From NCBI RefSeq assembly GCF_026241165.1, contig NZ_JAPFQN010000004.1, positions 1-64,000 of the forward strand: a DNA stretch of 64,000 nt, given 5' to 3'. This DNA comes from Mangrovivirga halotolerans (GTDB lineage: Bacteria; Bacteroidota; Bacteroidia; Cytophagales; Cyclobacteriaceae). A model generated the notes under the pieces. That model was given only the letters and a program-made list of their open reading frames with translations. It searched no databases and had not been told where the DNA came from. Each line of letters starts with the position of its first letter. The first letter of the stretch is position 1. This document shows positions 18,546 through 27,051 of this stretch, piece after piece. A program made the translations under genes and the position numbers.

Positions 18546-18973
18546 TTACACTTTTTACCGCTGTAAAACGGATTGCCAAAGCCCTGATTACATTTATAAG
18601 ATTTTCTAATTGCTGTGATCTCCCAGAAATCAGACTTAGGTTTCATATAATATTCAGTTCTGACACCATACGTAGATTTATCAGGCAATAATTCTCTGTA
18701 AACAGTAATTCTAACACTATCTCTAGCTGGTCTTTTACTTAATACATCCTCTACTAATGCAAATTTAGCTGCATCATTTGGGTACTCATAGAAGTGCTGA
18801 ATTGTTGAAAGAGGCTGCGTTGTCCAGGGCTCATTGTTTTGAGCTGCCAGAGCTATTCTGATATTCAGATCATTCGGATTGATTTCCTCATGAGTGTTAT
18901 CAAATTTTTTGCACCCCGCAGCAATAATGCTAAACAAAAATATAAAAAATAATAAAATTTTAATGTGCCTCAT
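18542..18973 (-). CDS. exported lipoprotein, unknown function
   Basis: The start is placed at ATG 18973, because an upstream in-frame ATG (18994) would put seven unusual residues (MYQIHIE) before the signal sequence. The signal RHIKILLFFIFLFSIIAAGC ends in a lipobox, so the mature protein is a lipoprotein of about 125 residues. It ends in two cysteines (KSYKCNQ and GKKCN). No known domain is seen. Its stop overlaps the stop of the Rrf2 regulator gene by 4 bp. Confidence 0.65.
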   Translation of the reverse strand: MRHIKILLFFIFLFSIIAAGCKKFDNTHEEINPNDLNIRIALAAQNNEPWTTQPLSTIQHFYEYPNDAAKFALVEDVLSKRPARDSVRITVYRELLPDKSTYGVRTEYYMKPKSDFWEITAIRKSYKCNQGFGNPFYSGKKCN

Positions 18974-19051
18974 TTCTATATGAATTTGGTACAAAGATAA
19001 TAAAAGCCACTAATTATTTGGTTTATAATTGTTTGAAAAAGAGTCATGATT

Positions 19052-19080
19052 CTTGACGGGTAATGTCATGTTTTGTCAAG
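19052..19080. promoter_or_regulatory. inverted repeat before the TonB receptor gene
   Basis: CTTGAC (19052-19057) and GTCAAG (19075-19080) are complementary arms 17 bp apart, with two CATG motifs nearby. The site is 64 bp before the receptor start and could be an operator, for example of the adjacent Rrf2 regulator. Confidence 0.3.
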
Positions 19081-19143
19081 TTACTGGTTACCTGAGGTGT
19101 CGCAAAAGAATATACGCTATAAACCAATAAATTATTTATAAAA

Positions 19144-21297
19144 ATGTGGAAATCATTAATTAGAGTTAATTTTTTACTGCTAATTTCTTTTTTCTCAATA
19201 TCCGCACAGGATACTGATGATGGTGAGAAGGATCTTTTTGAGATGTCCTTAGAGGAGTTGATGGAAGTTGAGATTTATTCAGCTTCAAAGAAATCGGAAA
19301 GTAGTTTTGATGCCCCACTTTCTTCTACTGTGATTACAGGAGATGAGATTATAGCATCCGGGGCTACTACTATAGAAGAAGCGCTTAGGTTAGTTCCAGG
19401 GTTGGTAGTAAGAGAAGAGACAAACGGGAATTTTGATGTGCATGTACGGGGAAATGAATCTCTTCCACCTGGTAATTTTACATTTTACACTGAAAACAGT
19501 TTAACGCTTGTAATGATAGACGGACGAAGGGTTTATAATTACATAAATGGCGGTACTTTTTGGGAAGCCCTTCCAATTGGATTGGCAGATGTTGAAAGAA
19601 TTGAGGTGGTCAGAGGTCCATCATCACCTTTATATGGTCCGAATGCTGTAAGCGGAGTGATTAATATTATCACTAAACAAGCATTCTCAAACTCCGAGTC
19701 TTCAGTAACTGCAAATGTACAAGGTGGAAATAAAGGAACTGTAATTGGAAGTTTTAATGCTTTAAAAAGATTGAAGAACAATAAAGTGTCAATAGGTTTA
19801 AGTGGAAATATTGAGACTAGGGATAGGGATGATGATCAGTATTATAACTGGTGGACTGGAGAGTATACTTCCAGAGAGGAGCTAATTAGTTATACTTATG
19901 GTAATCAGATAGAAAGTAATTCTTCCTGGTTTTCAGAAGTAGAAATGGCGAAGGAACGATTGGGTGTGAATGCATTTATAGCATATGATATTAATGAGGA
20001 TGTAAATATTGATCTGAAAGCAGGATATCAAAATTCAGTTTCTCAATCTGCCTTTTTTGAAAACTTTTATTCAGTTCTCGGTGATAGAACTTCTGAGTCA
20101 TATTACATTGATCTGACGTCAAAAGTCAAAGGATTGAATATTCAGGCTTCTACTGAAAGTGGTATTCAGGATATTGCCAGAGGATCTGGTTTTGTTGCAA
20201 CATTTGATTATAATAAAACTGACCTGAACATTGATTATGCTTTTGATTTTAAAAATCTTTCACTTCAGCCTGCTTTTAATTACCAGCAAGCCACTTACTC
20301 TGATCTTCCTTATGTAGAACAGAATAATACTTACGGATTAATGAATGCAGAGCAACAATTGAGTAATTATGGATTTTCATTAAAAGCTGACTATAAATTA
20401 TTAAATGATAAACTCAGATTAGTTGCTGCAGGAAGATTTGATAAATACAACGTTCCAGATGATGTGTATTTTACATATCAGTTTATTTCAACATATAAGT
20501 TTAATGAAAAACACTTGATAAGAGCGGTTGCATCAAGATCTAATCGAAGTGCTTTCTTTATTGATTCTTATGCAAATTATTATGTAGAAGGTGATATTGA
20601 TGTAGCTTATATTGGAAATGAAGAATTACATTTACCTACGATGAATTTATTGGAATTTGGATATCGTGGAAAGCTTTCTGATAAAATATTGTTAGATATC
20701 GAAGTTTTCAGAACTGTTTTTGACAATACTGTAGATTTTCAACCGACAGAATTTTATAATACTGCTCAAGGTCCGGTATTGGAGTATCATTATTTTAATA
20801 GTGATTTGATCTCAACTCAAAACGGTATAACTACTGCATTAAGCTTTGCACCTTCAAATAAGATCCAAATGAAAGTTTTTGGAACGGTACAAAAGACTGA
20901 GTTGGAAAACTATGATAAGAAAGAAAGCGGTATAAATCCTTTTACTTTATCACTACCTAGTTATACAAGAATTGATCAGGAAAATAAAAGAACTCCAAAT
21001 TTTTATGGAGGCATGACATTTAATTACAGACCGGTAGAAAAGCTTTCGATTTATTCGAGTCTTTACTACATGAGTGAGCAAGTTTATCGTCATGAGCGAG
21101 CATCAACTTCTGAAGAATTAGGAACTACTAATATTTCTCCGGTTACTACTTTGAGTATTAAAGCTTCATATGAGTTTTTTAAAGGGTTTAATGGATTCGT
21201 AAATGCAAGGAACTTACTAGCCGGTGAAAAGGACCAGTTTGGATTTGCTGACAGGATCGGTGCTCTTTATATGGCCGGTATAAATGTTAATTTATAG
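19144..21297 (+). CDS. TonB-dependent outer-membrane receptor
   Basis: This 717-residue protein has a signal peptide ending FFSISAQ and a segment with MSLEELMEVEIYSASKK that is typical of a TonB-dependent receptor subgroup. The plug domain (about 52-180) contains LRLVPGLVV, VLIDGRR-like VMIDGRRVYN and VERIEVVRGPSSPLYGPNAVSGVINIIT. The rest is a 22-strand-type barrel. There is no carboxypeptidase-like extension, unlike the receptor at 4916. The ligand is unknown. It is monocistronic, with a terminator directly after it. Confidence 0.88.
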   Translation: MWKSLIRVNFLLLISFFSISAQDTDDGEKDLFEMSLEELMEVEIYSASKKSESSFDAPLSSTVITGDEIIASGATTIEEALRLVPGLVVREETNGNFDVHVRGNESLPPGNFTFYTENSLTLVMIDGRRVYNYINGGTFWEALPIGLADVERIEVVRGPSSPLYGPNAVSGVINIITKQAFSNSESSVTANVQGGNKGTVIGSFNALKRLKNNKVSIGLSGNIETRDRDDDQYYNWWTGEYTSREELISYTYGNQIESNSSWFSEVEMAKERLGVNAFIAYDINEDVNIDLKAGYQNSVSQSAFFENFYSVLGDRTSESYYIDLTSKVKGLNIQASTESGIQDIARGSGFVATFDYNKTDLNIDYAFDFKNLSLQPAFNYQQATYSDLPYVEQNNTYGLMNAEQQLSNYGFSLKADYKLLNDKLRLVAAGRFDKYNVPDDVYFTYQFISTYKFNEKHLIRAVASRSNRSAFFIDSYANYYVEGDIDVAYIGNEELHLPTMNLLEFGYRGKLSDKILLDIEVFRTVFDNTVDFQPTEFYNTAQGPVLEYHYFNSDLISTQNGITTALSFAPSNKIQMKVFGTVQKTELENYDKKESGINPFTLSLPSYTRIDQENKRTPNFYGGMTFNYRPVEKLSIYSSLYYMSEQVYRHERASTSEELGTTNISPVTTLSIKASYEFFKGFNGFVNARNLLAGEKDQFGFADRIGALYMAGINVNL

Positions 21298-21322
21298 CAG
21301 TTAATTACACATAAGTTTAAGG

Positions 21323-21350
21323 AAAAGGGACTGAGTAATCAGCCCCTTTT
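21323..21350 (+). terminator. terminator between convergent receptor and TolC genes
   Basis: AAAAGGGACTG and CAGCCCCTTTT form an 11-bp stem with one mismatch and a 6-nt loop, followed by TTT. The A-run on the left also suits the minus strand. Confidence 0.75.
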
Positions 21351-21351
21351 T

Positions 21352-22758
21352 TTATTGAGTAATTAGTTGTTCTTTCCACTCTTTTATATTTCCCGAGGTA
21401 TCAAGCCACTTGAGATATGATTTCTGAGTCTTTTTAATAAGATTTATCAATTTTATCTGCGCTTCCATGTACTTATTTTCCCGAGAGAAAACTAAAAATA
21501 ATGTTGATTCACCAGCATTAAATAATTTGCGTTCAGCTTCCATCATCATTCTGAAATATTCAGCATTTTTTCTAACTGTTTCCAGCTGTTGAGTCAGATT
21601 TTGCCATTGGGTATGGGCAAGGCGTTGTTTGGTAAGCCACTCATTTTGTTTGTATCTCCATTGAAGGCTTGTCATTTCCAGCCTGGCTTTCTGACTATTT
21701 AATCCACCTCTTTCCTTTCTGAGTAAAATCGGGAAATTAACTTTTACGCCAGCATAAAAATTTTCATCGATTGCGTTACTTTGATTCAAATTTTCATTTT
21801 CAAAATCAGAAAAGAGGTAATATCCCTCAATCTTTATTTCAGGAAGAAGTCGCTGCTTCATTAATTCTGTGGTGTTCTCAATAATAGCAATCTCTGAGCG
21901 GTAATATCTTGAAATCGGATGATCATAAGCCAGGGAATCTATTAATCCGGCAACGAGGGGCTCTATCATTTCCTGATCCGGAATCTTTTCTGAGGTTAAT
22001 TCCTTATTTATTTCCAGAGAATCCTGCCACAGATACAGGTCCAGACGTTGACTTTGTAGTTGATACATCAGTTTAGCATCGATGAGATCTGCTCTTCTTT
22101 GAGTTAGTTGGGTTAATGCTTCTAACGTATCGATGGCAGCATAGTCGCCAAGTTCAGCCGATCTTTTGACTCCACTGAATCGCTGTAAACCGATGTCCTG
22201 AAGTTCTTCCTGTAATAGTAAATATTCATAAGCTGCCTGCCATTCGAAAAATGCACTCGCTGCAGAAAAAATTAGTGAGTTCGACCTCAAGTCTGCTTCT
22301 GCGTTTGTCTTGTCAACTTTTAAGTTAGCATTTCTTAATTCCGTCCGTTGCTCATCCTTAATTAATCCACGACCCAGATCAAAACTTAACCCGGCTTTCC
22401 ACAACCCCTCATCCGGAACAGTGAGTTCTGGATTTAAATAAAAACCTTCATTTTGCTCGTATCCTGCTTTGAAGTCAAGACCTGCAGCAGCGGTAGGTAT
22501 GCTTATACCTCCTTCTCTGTGGGTGAAGTAATCTGATCCGTTAAATCGTTTAGTATCATAGTTTCCATATAATTTCGGATCAAATGCTCCCCGTTTTGAA
22601 AGCAATTCTGCCTCAGCTTCTCTGACAGACCACCATATTCTCGAAGCTTCAGGGTGGTTGTCGATCAATTTGATGACATCCTTTAGTTTTAGAGAATCCT
22701 GGCCACTGGTTTGAAAAATGCTGACCAGTAGAAAAAATGTAAATACCAGTCTTTGCAT
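21352..22758 (-). CDS. TolC-family outer-membrane efflux protein
   Basis: The start is set at ATG 22758, giving a signal peptide (MQRLVFTFFLLVSIFQTSGQ) and only 1 bp after the stop of the HlyD-type gene; the longer frame lacks a signal. The protein of about 468 residues has the helical repeat layout of TolC proteins, with long coiled-coil segments rich in Gln, Glu, Arg and Leu. It should form the trimeric outer-membrane duct of the exporter encoded just upstream. It is the last gene of the three-gene operon. Confidence 0.85.
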   Translation of the reverse strand: MQRLVFTFFLLVSIFQTSGQDSLKLKDVIKLIDNHPEASRIWWSVREAEAELLSKRGAFDPKLYGNYDTKRFNGSDYFTHREGGISIPTAAAGLDFKAGYEQNEGFYLNPELTVPDEGLWKAGLSFDLGRGLIKDEQRTELRNANLKVDKTNAEADLRSNSLIFSAASAFFEWQAAYEYLLLQEELQDIGLQRFSGVKRSAELGDYAAIDTLEALTQLTQRRADLIDAKLMYQLQSQRLDLYLWQDSLEINKELTSEKIPDQEMIEPLVAGLIDSLAYDHPISRYYRSEIAIIENTTELMKQRLLPEIKIEGYYLFSDFENENLNQSNAIDENFYAGVKVNFPILLRKERGGLNSQKARLEMTSLQWRYKQNEWLTKQRLAHTQWQNLTQQLETVRKNAEYFRMMMEAERKLFNAGESTLFLVFSRENKYMEAQIKLINLIKKTQKSYLKWLDTSGNIKEWKEQLITQ

Positions 22759-22759
22759 A

Positions 22760-24118
22760 TTATTTTTTCTTATCAGAGTTCTGATTATTTTTTTTACTGT
22801 AAAAGTCTGGAGGGAAACCATTAATACGTCGCCAGATTTCATACCATAAAGGTACATCTTTTAGCAATATAATACCTCTGGTACCTGATCCTGGCCTTAA
22901 TGCATCCGGCCATGAATAATCGGCAACCTCTTCACTACTCGGCGCGACAAGTATTCTGTATGTGCCATCAGGTTGGCTAAAATTATCAATAGCAACAATT
23001 TCACCACTAAAAGTTCCGTGTGAAGCACCAGGCCATCCACTGAAGACAATTGCAGGCCAACCATCAAAAATACACCTAATTTCCTGCCCTTTTTCCAATA
23101 AGGGAAGGTTGACGGGATTGATATAATAGGTAGCAGCAAGCTGATAATCTTTTGGCATGATGGTTATCAACTTTTCTCCGGCTTTAATATTTTCACCAAT
23201 TCCAGTCATTGCAGCCTCGGTAATATAACCGTTTTGTGGAGCAGTAATGTAATAAAATGAGGATCTGAGTTCGTAATTACTCAAAGTATTTTCAATTTTA
23301 GCCAAATCGCCTTCTGCAGCAAACAAATTACTGGCAGCTTCAGCCTTTTCCGATCTGTTTTTAGCAATTTTATCATTGTAATCGGCTTCTATACTTTGTA
23401 GTGCAATTCTGGCGTTGATCAGTTCATTTTTAGATTTTAAAAACTTGTTATAGGCAGCAGTGCGTTTTGCTTTGGCTTCCTGAAGTTTCATTTGACCCGT
23501 TTCAAATTCTGTTTTAGATTTTAAACCGTCTTCGTAAAGCGCTTTTATCCGGTCGAATCTGGCTTCTGCTACATCCAGATTTGTTTCGGCTGCTTTCCAC
23601 TCCATGCTATCTATCTGAACAGACAATCTTGCTTGTTCCAGTTTATTTGTGGCTTCCTGCAATTTGTATTTTTTTGCAGAAACCAACGCACTATATTGAT
23701 TGTTAAGGGCTTCTATTTTACTTTGATAAGAACCTATTCCTCCTCTTTTTGCATTCACCTGTGACTGTGTCCGGTTCACCAGGTTAGGATCAAGATATTC
23801 TGGCTTTACCTCTCCAATCTTTAATATTGTATCTCCTTTTTCCACTTCCTGACCTTCAGATACATACCATTTTTCAATTCTGCCATCAATAAAGCTCTGG
23901 ATAGATTGTGGTCTTTCCGATGGTAATAGAGCGGTAACTTCTCCTTCAGTTTGAATATTCTGAGTCCAGGGTATAAAAAAAGAAAGAGGAATAAGAAGTA
24001 ACCAATAGTATTTATACTTCTTTGATGGTTGAGGCTCAAAGCTATCTATTTTATCAAACGACTTATATGAGGATGTATCTATGTCGTCTTTTACTCTTCT
24101 TTCACTTAGATTTAGCAT
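22760..24118 (-). CDS. HlyD-family membrane fusion protein
   Basis: The 452-residue protein has one N-terminal membrane helix (about 36-52) and a lipoyl-like segment split around a very long coiled coil (about 110-285), with paired motifs RIEKWYVSEGQEVEKGDTIL and GYITEAAMTGIGENIKAGEKL. This is the layout of type I secretion adaptors. It lies between the ABC-type gene (3 bp gap) and the TolC gene (1 bp gap), so the three act together. The C-terminal region SGEIVAIDNFSQPDGTYRI is a typical beta-barrel domain. Confidence 0.88.
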   Translation of the reverse strand: MLNLSERRVKDDIDTSSYKSFDKIDSFEPQPSKKYKYYWLLLIPLSFFIPWTQNIQTEGEVTALLPSERPQSIQSFIDGRIEKWYVSEGQEVEKGDTILKIGEVKPEYLDPNLVNRTQSQVNAKRGGIGSYQSKIEALNNQYSALVSAKKYKLQEATNKLEQARLSVQIDSMEWKAAETNLDVAEARFDRIKALYEDGLKSKTEFETGQMKLQEAKAKRTAAYNKFLKSKNELINARIALQSIEADYNDKIAKNRSEKAEAASNLFAAEGDLAKIENTLSNYELRSSFYYITAPQNGYITEAAMTGIGENIKAGEKLITIMPKDYQLAATYYINPVNLPLLEKGQEIRCIFDGWPAIVFSGWPGASHGTFSGEIVAIDNFSQPDGTYRILVAPSSEEVADYSWPDALRPGSGTRGIILLKDVPLWYEIWRRINGFPPDFYSKKNNQNSDKKK

Positions 24119-24121
24119 CCT

Positions 24122-25708
24122 TTATATATTTAACAATTCAGCTGGTGAAAAATCAATAGGCCAGGTATACAATTTATCAAAATCATATCCTTCCAGGTTT
24201 AAATGTTCCTTCTTCGTGATAACAGCTAAAGGTATTTCGTTAGAAATAATGTATTCCAAAATCTGATTAGATAAAAACTCCTCATGGAATGTGTCTTCAT
24301 TCCAGCATATGATCTCAGGATTCATACTTAAACACCTTGCGGCAATTATCGCATGGCGACTTTCAAAATCTATATTTGTTCCTTTGGGTTGAATGTGTTT
24401 TGAACAGGTAGCCTCTTCATCAAGAGTAAATTTATACCCGCACTTTTTGAGAAGTTGTATAATCTCTGAATCCTCCAAATCACGGTAAATACTAACATTT
24501 TGTCGTATTGTACCATCGAAAATATTCTCTGTGCCATTTAATAACCCAATATTAAATGGAGCCTTATCATTTTGCTCGATCGTAAAAGAAACATTTTGTA
24601 TATCACTTTTATGTGGAAGTTTGATCTTGATCTTTTGTCCTTTGGTGATATTTAGAGAGCCTTTTTTCTTATTTTCAGTGTCAAATAAATTTAAAGTAAA
24701 TGAACCCCTGCTTGTTTTTTCCTGGCTCTTTTCATCTACTAATGGAATATCCACAAGCTTTCCTAGTTTTTCCGATGCCGTAAGTGTATCGTATAGTGTT
24801 TCCATACTTAAGATTAGTTTTTCAACAGCATTCATAAGCATGATTATTATAATCTCACCAGCAACAAATTGACCCAGGTTCATACTGTCATTTATTACAA
24901 GTAAACCTCCAGGAATTAGAAGTAACCCCGCAATCAATATTTTAAGGGTCAATAAGCTATAAAATTGCTTAACGAGCACCTTGAAGTGATTTTTTCGGCT
25001 ATCCAGGTAATTTGAAACGTAATCATCGGTTCTGTTAAAAGCTCTTTTACCTGCATTTCTGTCATAAAAGACTTCTTTCGTCCGGGCAACTTCCTGCAAC
25101 CAAAAGGCTGTTTTATATTTATAATCGGATTCATCAAGACTACTTCGGAGGCCTTTTTCGCCCGTAAACCTCCAGACTAGCAACAAACCTCCAAAAAGTA
25201 TGATCGAAATAGCAAGAAATATTGGGTGATATAATCCTAATAATATTAATCCGAAAAGAATTTGTAATGCAGCTGTAGTGAAGTCAAATAGTAACTTTGA
25301 AAACCCTTTTTGGATATTAATTGTATCAAAAAACCTGTTAACTAATTCAGGCGGATAACTTTTCTTAATATATTCCGGTTCCCAGTGAGGTATCCGATAG
25401 GTTAACTCAAATGCTGATCTGGTAAATATTTTCTGTTGGATACTCTCAGTAATATACATTTGTTTTACCTGCAACCATCCGTGTATAAGTAAACCCACCA
25501 ATACAAGTAATACCAATAGGATCCAAGAGGTGGTTACCTGTCTAGCCATAATCAGGTTAATAATAGCCTGAATACCCAAAGGAAGACTCAGATAAACAAT
25601 ACCCTGAAAAAATGCATAAAGATATATTCTTAGAATATTTTCTTTGTCATTTTTTATCAGTCTGAAAAAACGCTTAAATGCCAGTTTAGTGGTCTTATTA
25701 CCGTCCAT
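24122..25708 (-). CDS. ABC-transporter-like membrane protein with degenerate ATPase domain
   Basis: The 528-residue protein has an exporter-type membrane domain (about 25-310) with six hydrophobic segments, followed by a domain that aligns in order with an ABC ATPase but has lost its motifs. Where Walker A is expected it has KGQKIKIKLPHKS (356-368), with no GxxGxGKS. The region of the signature reads NIDFESRHAIIAARCLS (445-461) instead of LSGGQ. Walker B is ICWNEDTF (467-474) instead of LLLDEATS. The FDGTIRQNV segment before the signature is well kept (398-406). The frame is intact, so it is not simply a decaying gene. Its energy source is unclear. Confidence 0.8.
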   Translation of the reverse strand: MDGNKTTKLAFKRFFRLIKNDKENILRIYLYAFFQGIVYLSLPLGIQAIINLIMARQVTTSWILLVLLVLVGLLIHGWLQVKQMYITESIQQKIFTRSAFELTYRIPHWEPEYIKKSYPPELVNRFFDTINIQKGFSKLLFDFTTAALQILFGLILLGLYHPIFLAISIILFGGLLLVWRFTGEKGLRSSLDESDYKYKTAFWLQEVARTKEVFYDRNAGKRAFNRTDDYVSNYLDSRKNHFKVLVKQFYSLLTLKILIAGLLLIPGGLLVINDSMNLGQFVAGEIIIIMLMNAVEKLILSMETLYDTLTASEKLGKLVDIPLVDEKSQEKTSRGSFTLNLFDTENKKKGSLNITKGQKIKIKLPHKSDIQNVSFTIEQNDKAPFNIGLLNGTENIFDGTIRQNVSIYRDLEDSEIIQLLKKCGYKFTLDEEATCSKHIQPKGTNIDFESRHAIIAARCLSMNPEIICWNEDTFHEEFLSNQILEYIISNEIPLAVITKKEHLNLEGYDFDKLYTWPIDFSPAELLNI

Positions 25709-25845
25709 ATTTTATTTTAAGGTAATTCAATACAAATTACGCTAATGTTAGTCTTAAGGTTGTTAACTAATTAATTATGTATAACCATTTTTGTATAATT
25801 TTTGTTTATAGTTATCATAATCATAAATATTACTTATATAGAAAT

Positions 25846-26595
25846 TTAAGTAAACTTCTTTACAATCAGGATAATACCGCTGATAACCATCATGCCTATT
25901 ACCCATTTCCTAAATCCTTTTTCAGTCATTTTATTCAAGGTTCTTTTTCCAATTATATTACCAACTGTCGCTCCCAAACCAAGAGCAACCCCATACAAGA
26001 CTAATTGTTTGTCTAAAAGACCAAAAAATGAATAAGAACTGATCTGAAATATTCCAGTGAAAAATGAATTAGCGGTTTTAGTCCCGGTGAGCTTTTCTTT
26101 TGAGATTCCGGTGTTAAGATAAAATGGATTGAGGATCGGACCTACAGCTCCTATGATTGTACTGATGAAAGTGACGATTAATCCAAGAAAGAAAAAATGA
26201 TATTTTTTTACCGGGAATGATATTTCTTTTTTCCCAAATCGATATTGAAAAACAGTACTAATTAAAAATATTCCAGCAAATATTTGAAGCAACCCGATAT
26301 TAGTCTTTTCAAAAAACCATCCGGCTATGGCCGAACCGATCAATGCTGCCGGGATATAATAAGCAGAGATTTTCCAGTCAATGTCTTTTCTGAAAAGCCA
26401 TAATCTGACAGGTCTTCCAATAAAAGTCCCGAGGTTTAACACCGGAGCAGTTGATTTTACACCGATAAGAAAGTTAAGTACAGGAACTAAAACAAGTGCT
26501 CCACCACCACCTGAGATCGTAGATAGAATGAAAGCACCAGCACCAAGAATGAATAGTAAAAAATAAGACAGAAGCTCACTATCCGTAATCGCCAT
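25846..26595 (-). CDS. TauE/SafE (TSUP) family membrane permease
   Basis: The 249-residue protein has about eight membrane segments and the family motifs TISGGGGALVLVPVLNF near the start and IIGAVGPILNPFYL in the middle, repeated across two halves. Members move sulfite, sulfonates or other organic anions. It is 18 bp after the iron-sulfur fusion gene in a three-gene minus-strand operon, so a link with sulfur or redox chemistry is plausible. The substrate is not defined. Confidence 0.85.
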   Translation of the reverse strand: MAITDSELLSYFLLFILGAGAFILSTISGGGGALVLVPVLNFLIGVKSTAPVLNLGTFIGRPVRLWLFRKDIDWKISAYYIPAALIGSAIAGWFFEKTNIGLLQIFAGIFLISTVFQYRFGKKEISFPVKKYHFFFLGLIVTFISTIIGAVGPILNPFYLNTGISKEKLTGTKTANSFFTGIFQISSYSFFGLLDKQLVLYGVALGLGATVGNIIGKRTLNKMTEKGFRKWVIGMMVISGIILIVKKFT

Positions 26596-26613
26596 ATTAA
26601 AATTTAAATCGTT

Positions 26614-27033
26614 TTATTTATCATCAAAGTCAACTTTTGAATGGGAACCATCACAGTATGGTTTATTGTTACTGGCGCCACATCTGCACAAAGCTGCAAC
26701 TTTTTCAACAACTTCTGTCTTTCCATCCTTTAATTCTATTGTACAATTTCCTGAAACCATCAATGGACCTGCAGGACTAACTTTTATTTTAACGTCGCTC
26801 ATGTCGTGAATTTTATCTTCTTTATCTTTTTCTTTAATACTTAATGCTCCTGATGGACACATAGCCACCTGCTCCCTGATAGCTTTTTCTGAAGCTCCGT
26901 CCATATTAACCCAGGGCTTCTTGTCGGGATCAAACACTTCTGGCAGGCCTTTATAACAATTTTCTGAATGATAGCATTTTTCAGGTTGCCAGACTACCGT
27001 AGTATTCCCTTTGTTGTAAGTTTTAGTTTTCAT
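26614..27033 (-). CDS. YjdI-type 4Fe-4S domain fused to CDGSH iron-sulfur domain
   Basis: The 139-residue protein has two parts. Residues about 5-70 carry a ferredoxin-like YjdI pattern: WQPEKCYHSENCYKGLP, then MCPSGAL. Residues about 90-135 carry the CDGSH signature CRCGASNNKPYCDGSHSK with three Cys and one His ligand of a mitoNEET-type 2Fe-2S cluster. It is soluble. It is 18 bp from each neighbour in an operon with an S9 peptidase and a TauE/SafE permease. Its electron partner is unknown. Confidence 0.88.
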   Translation of the reverse strand: MKTKTYNKGNTTVVWQPEKCYHSENCYKGLPEVFDPDKKPWVNMDGASEKAIREQVAMCPSGALSIKEKDKEDKIHDMSDVKIKVSPAGPLMVSGNCTIELKDGKTEVVEKVAALCRCGASNNKPYCDGSHSKVDFDDK

Positions 27034-27051
27034 AGATAATAATTTAACTAA

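Noticed and set aside
22759-22857. Upstream extension of the TolC gene into the HlyD gene
   Set aside because: The extension overlaps the fusion-protein coding region and would hide the signal peptide that starts at 22758.
24122-25708. Reading the ABC protein as an ordinary active type I secretion ATPase
   Set aside because: None of the Walker A, signature or Walker B motifs is present at the expected places.
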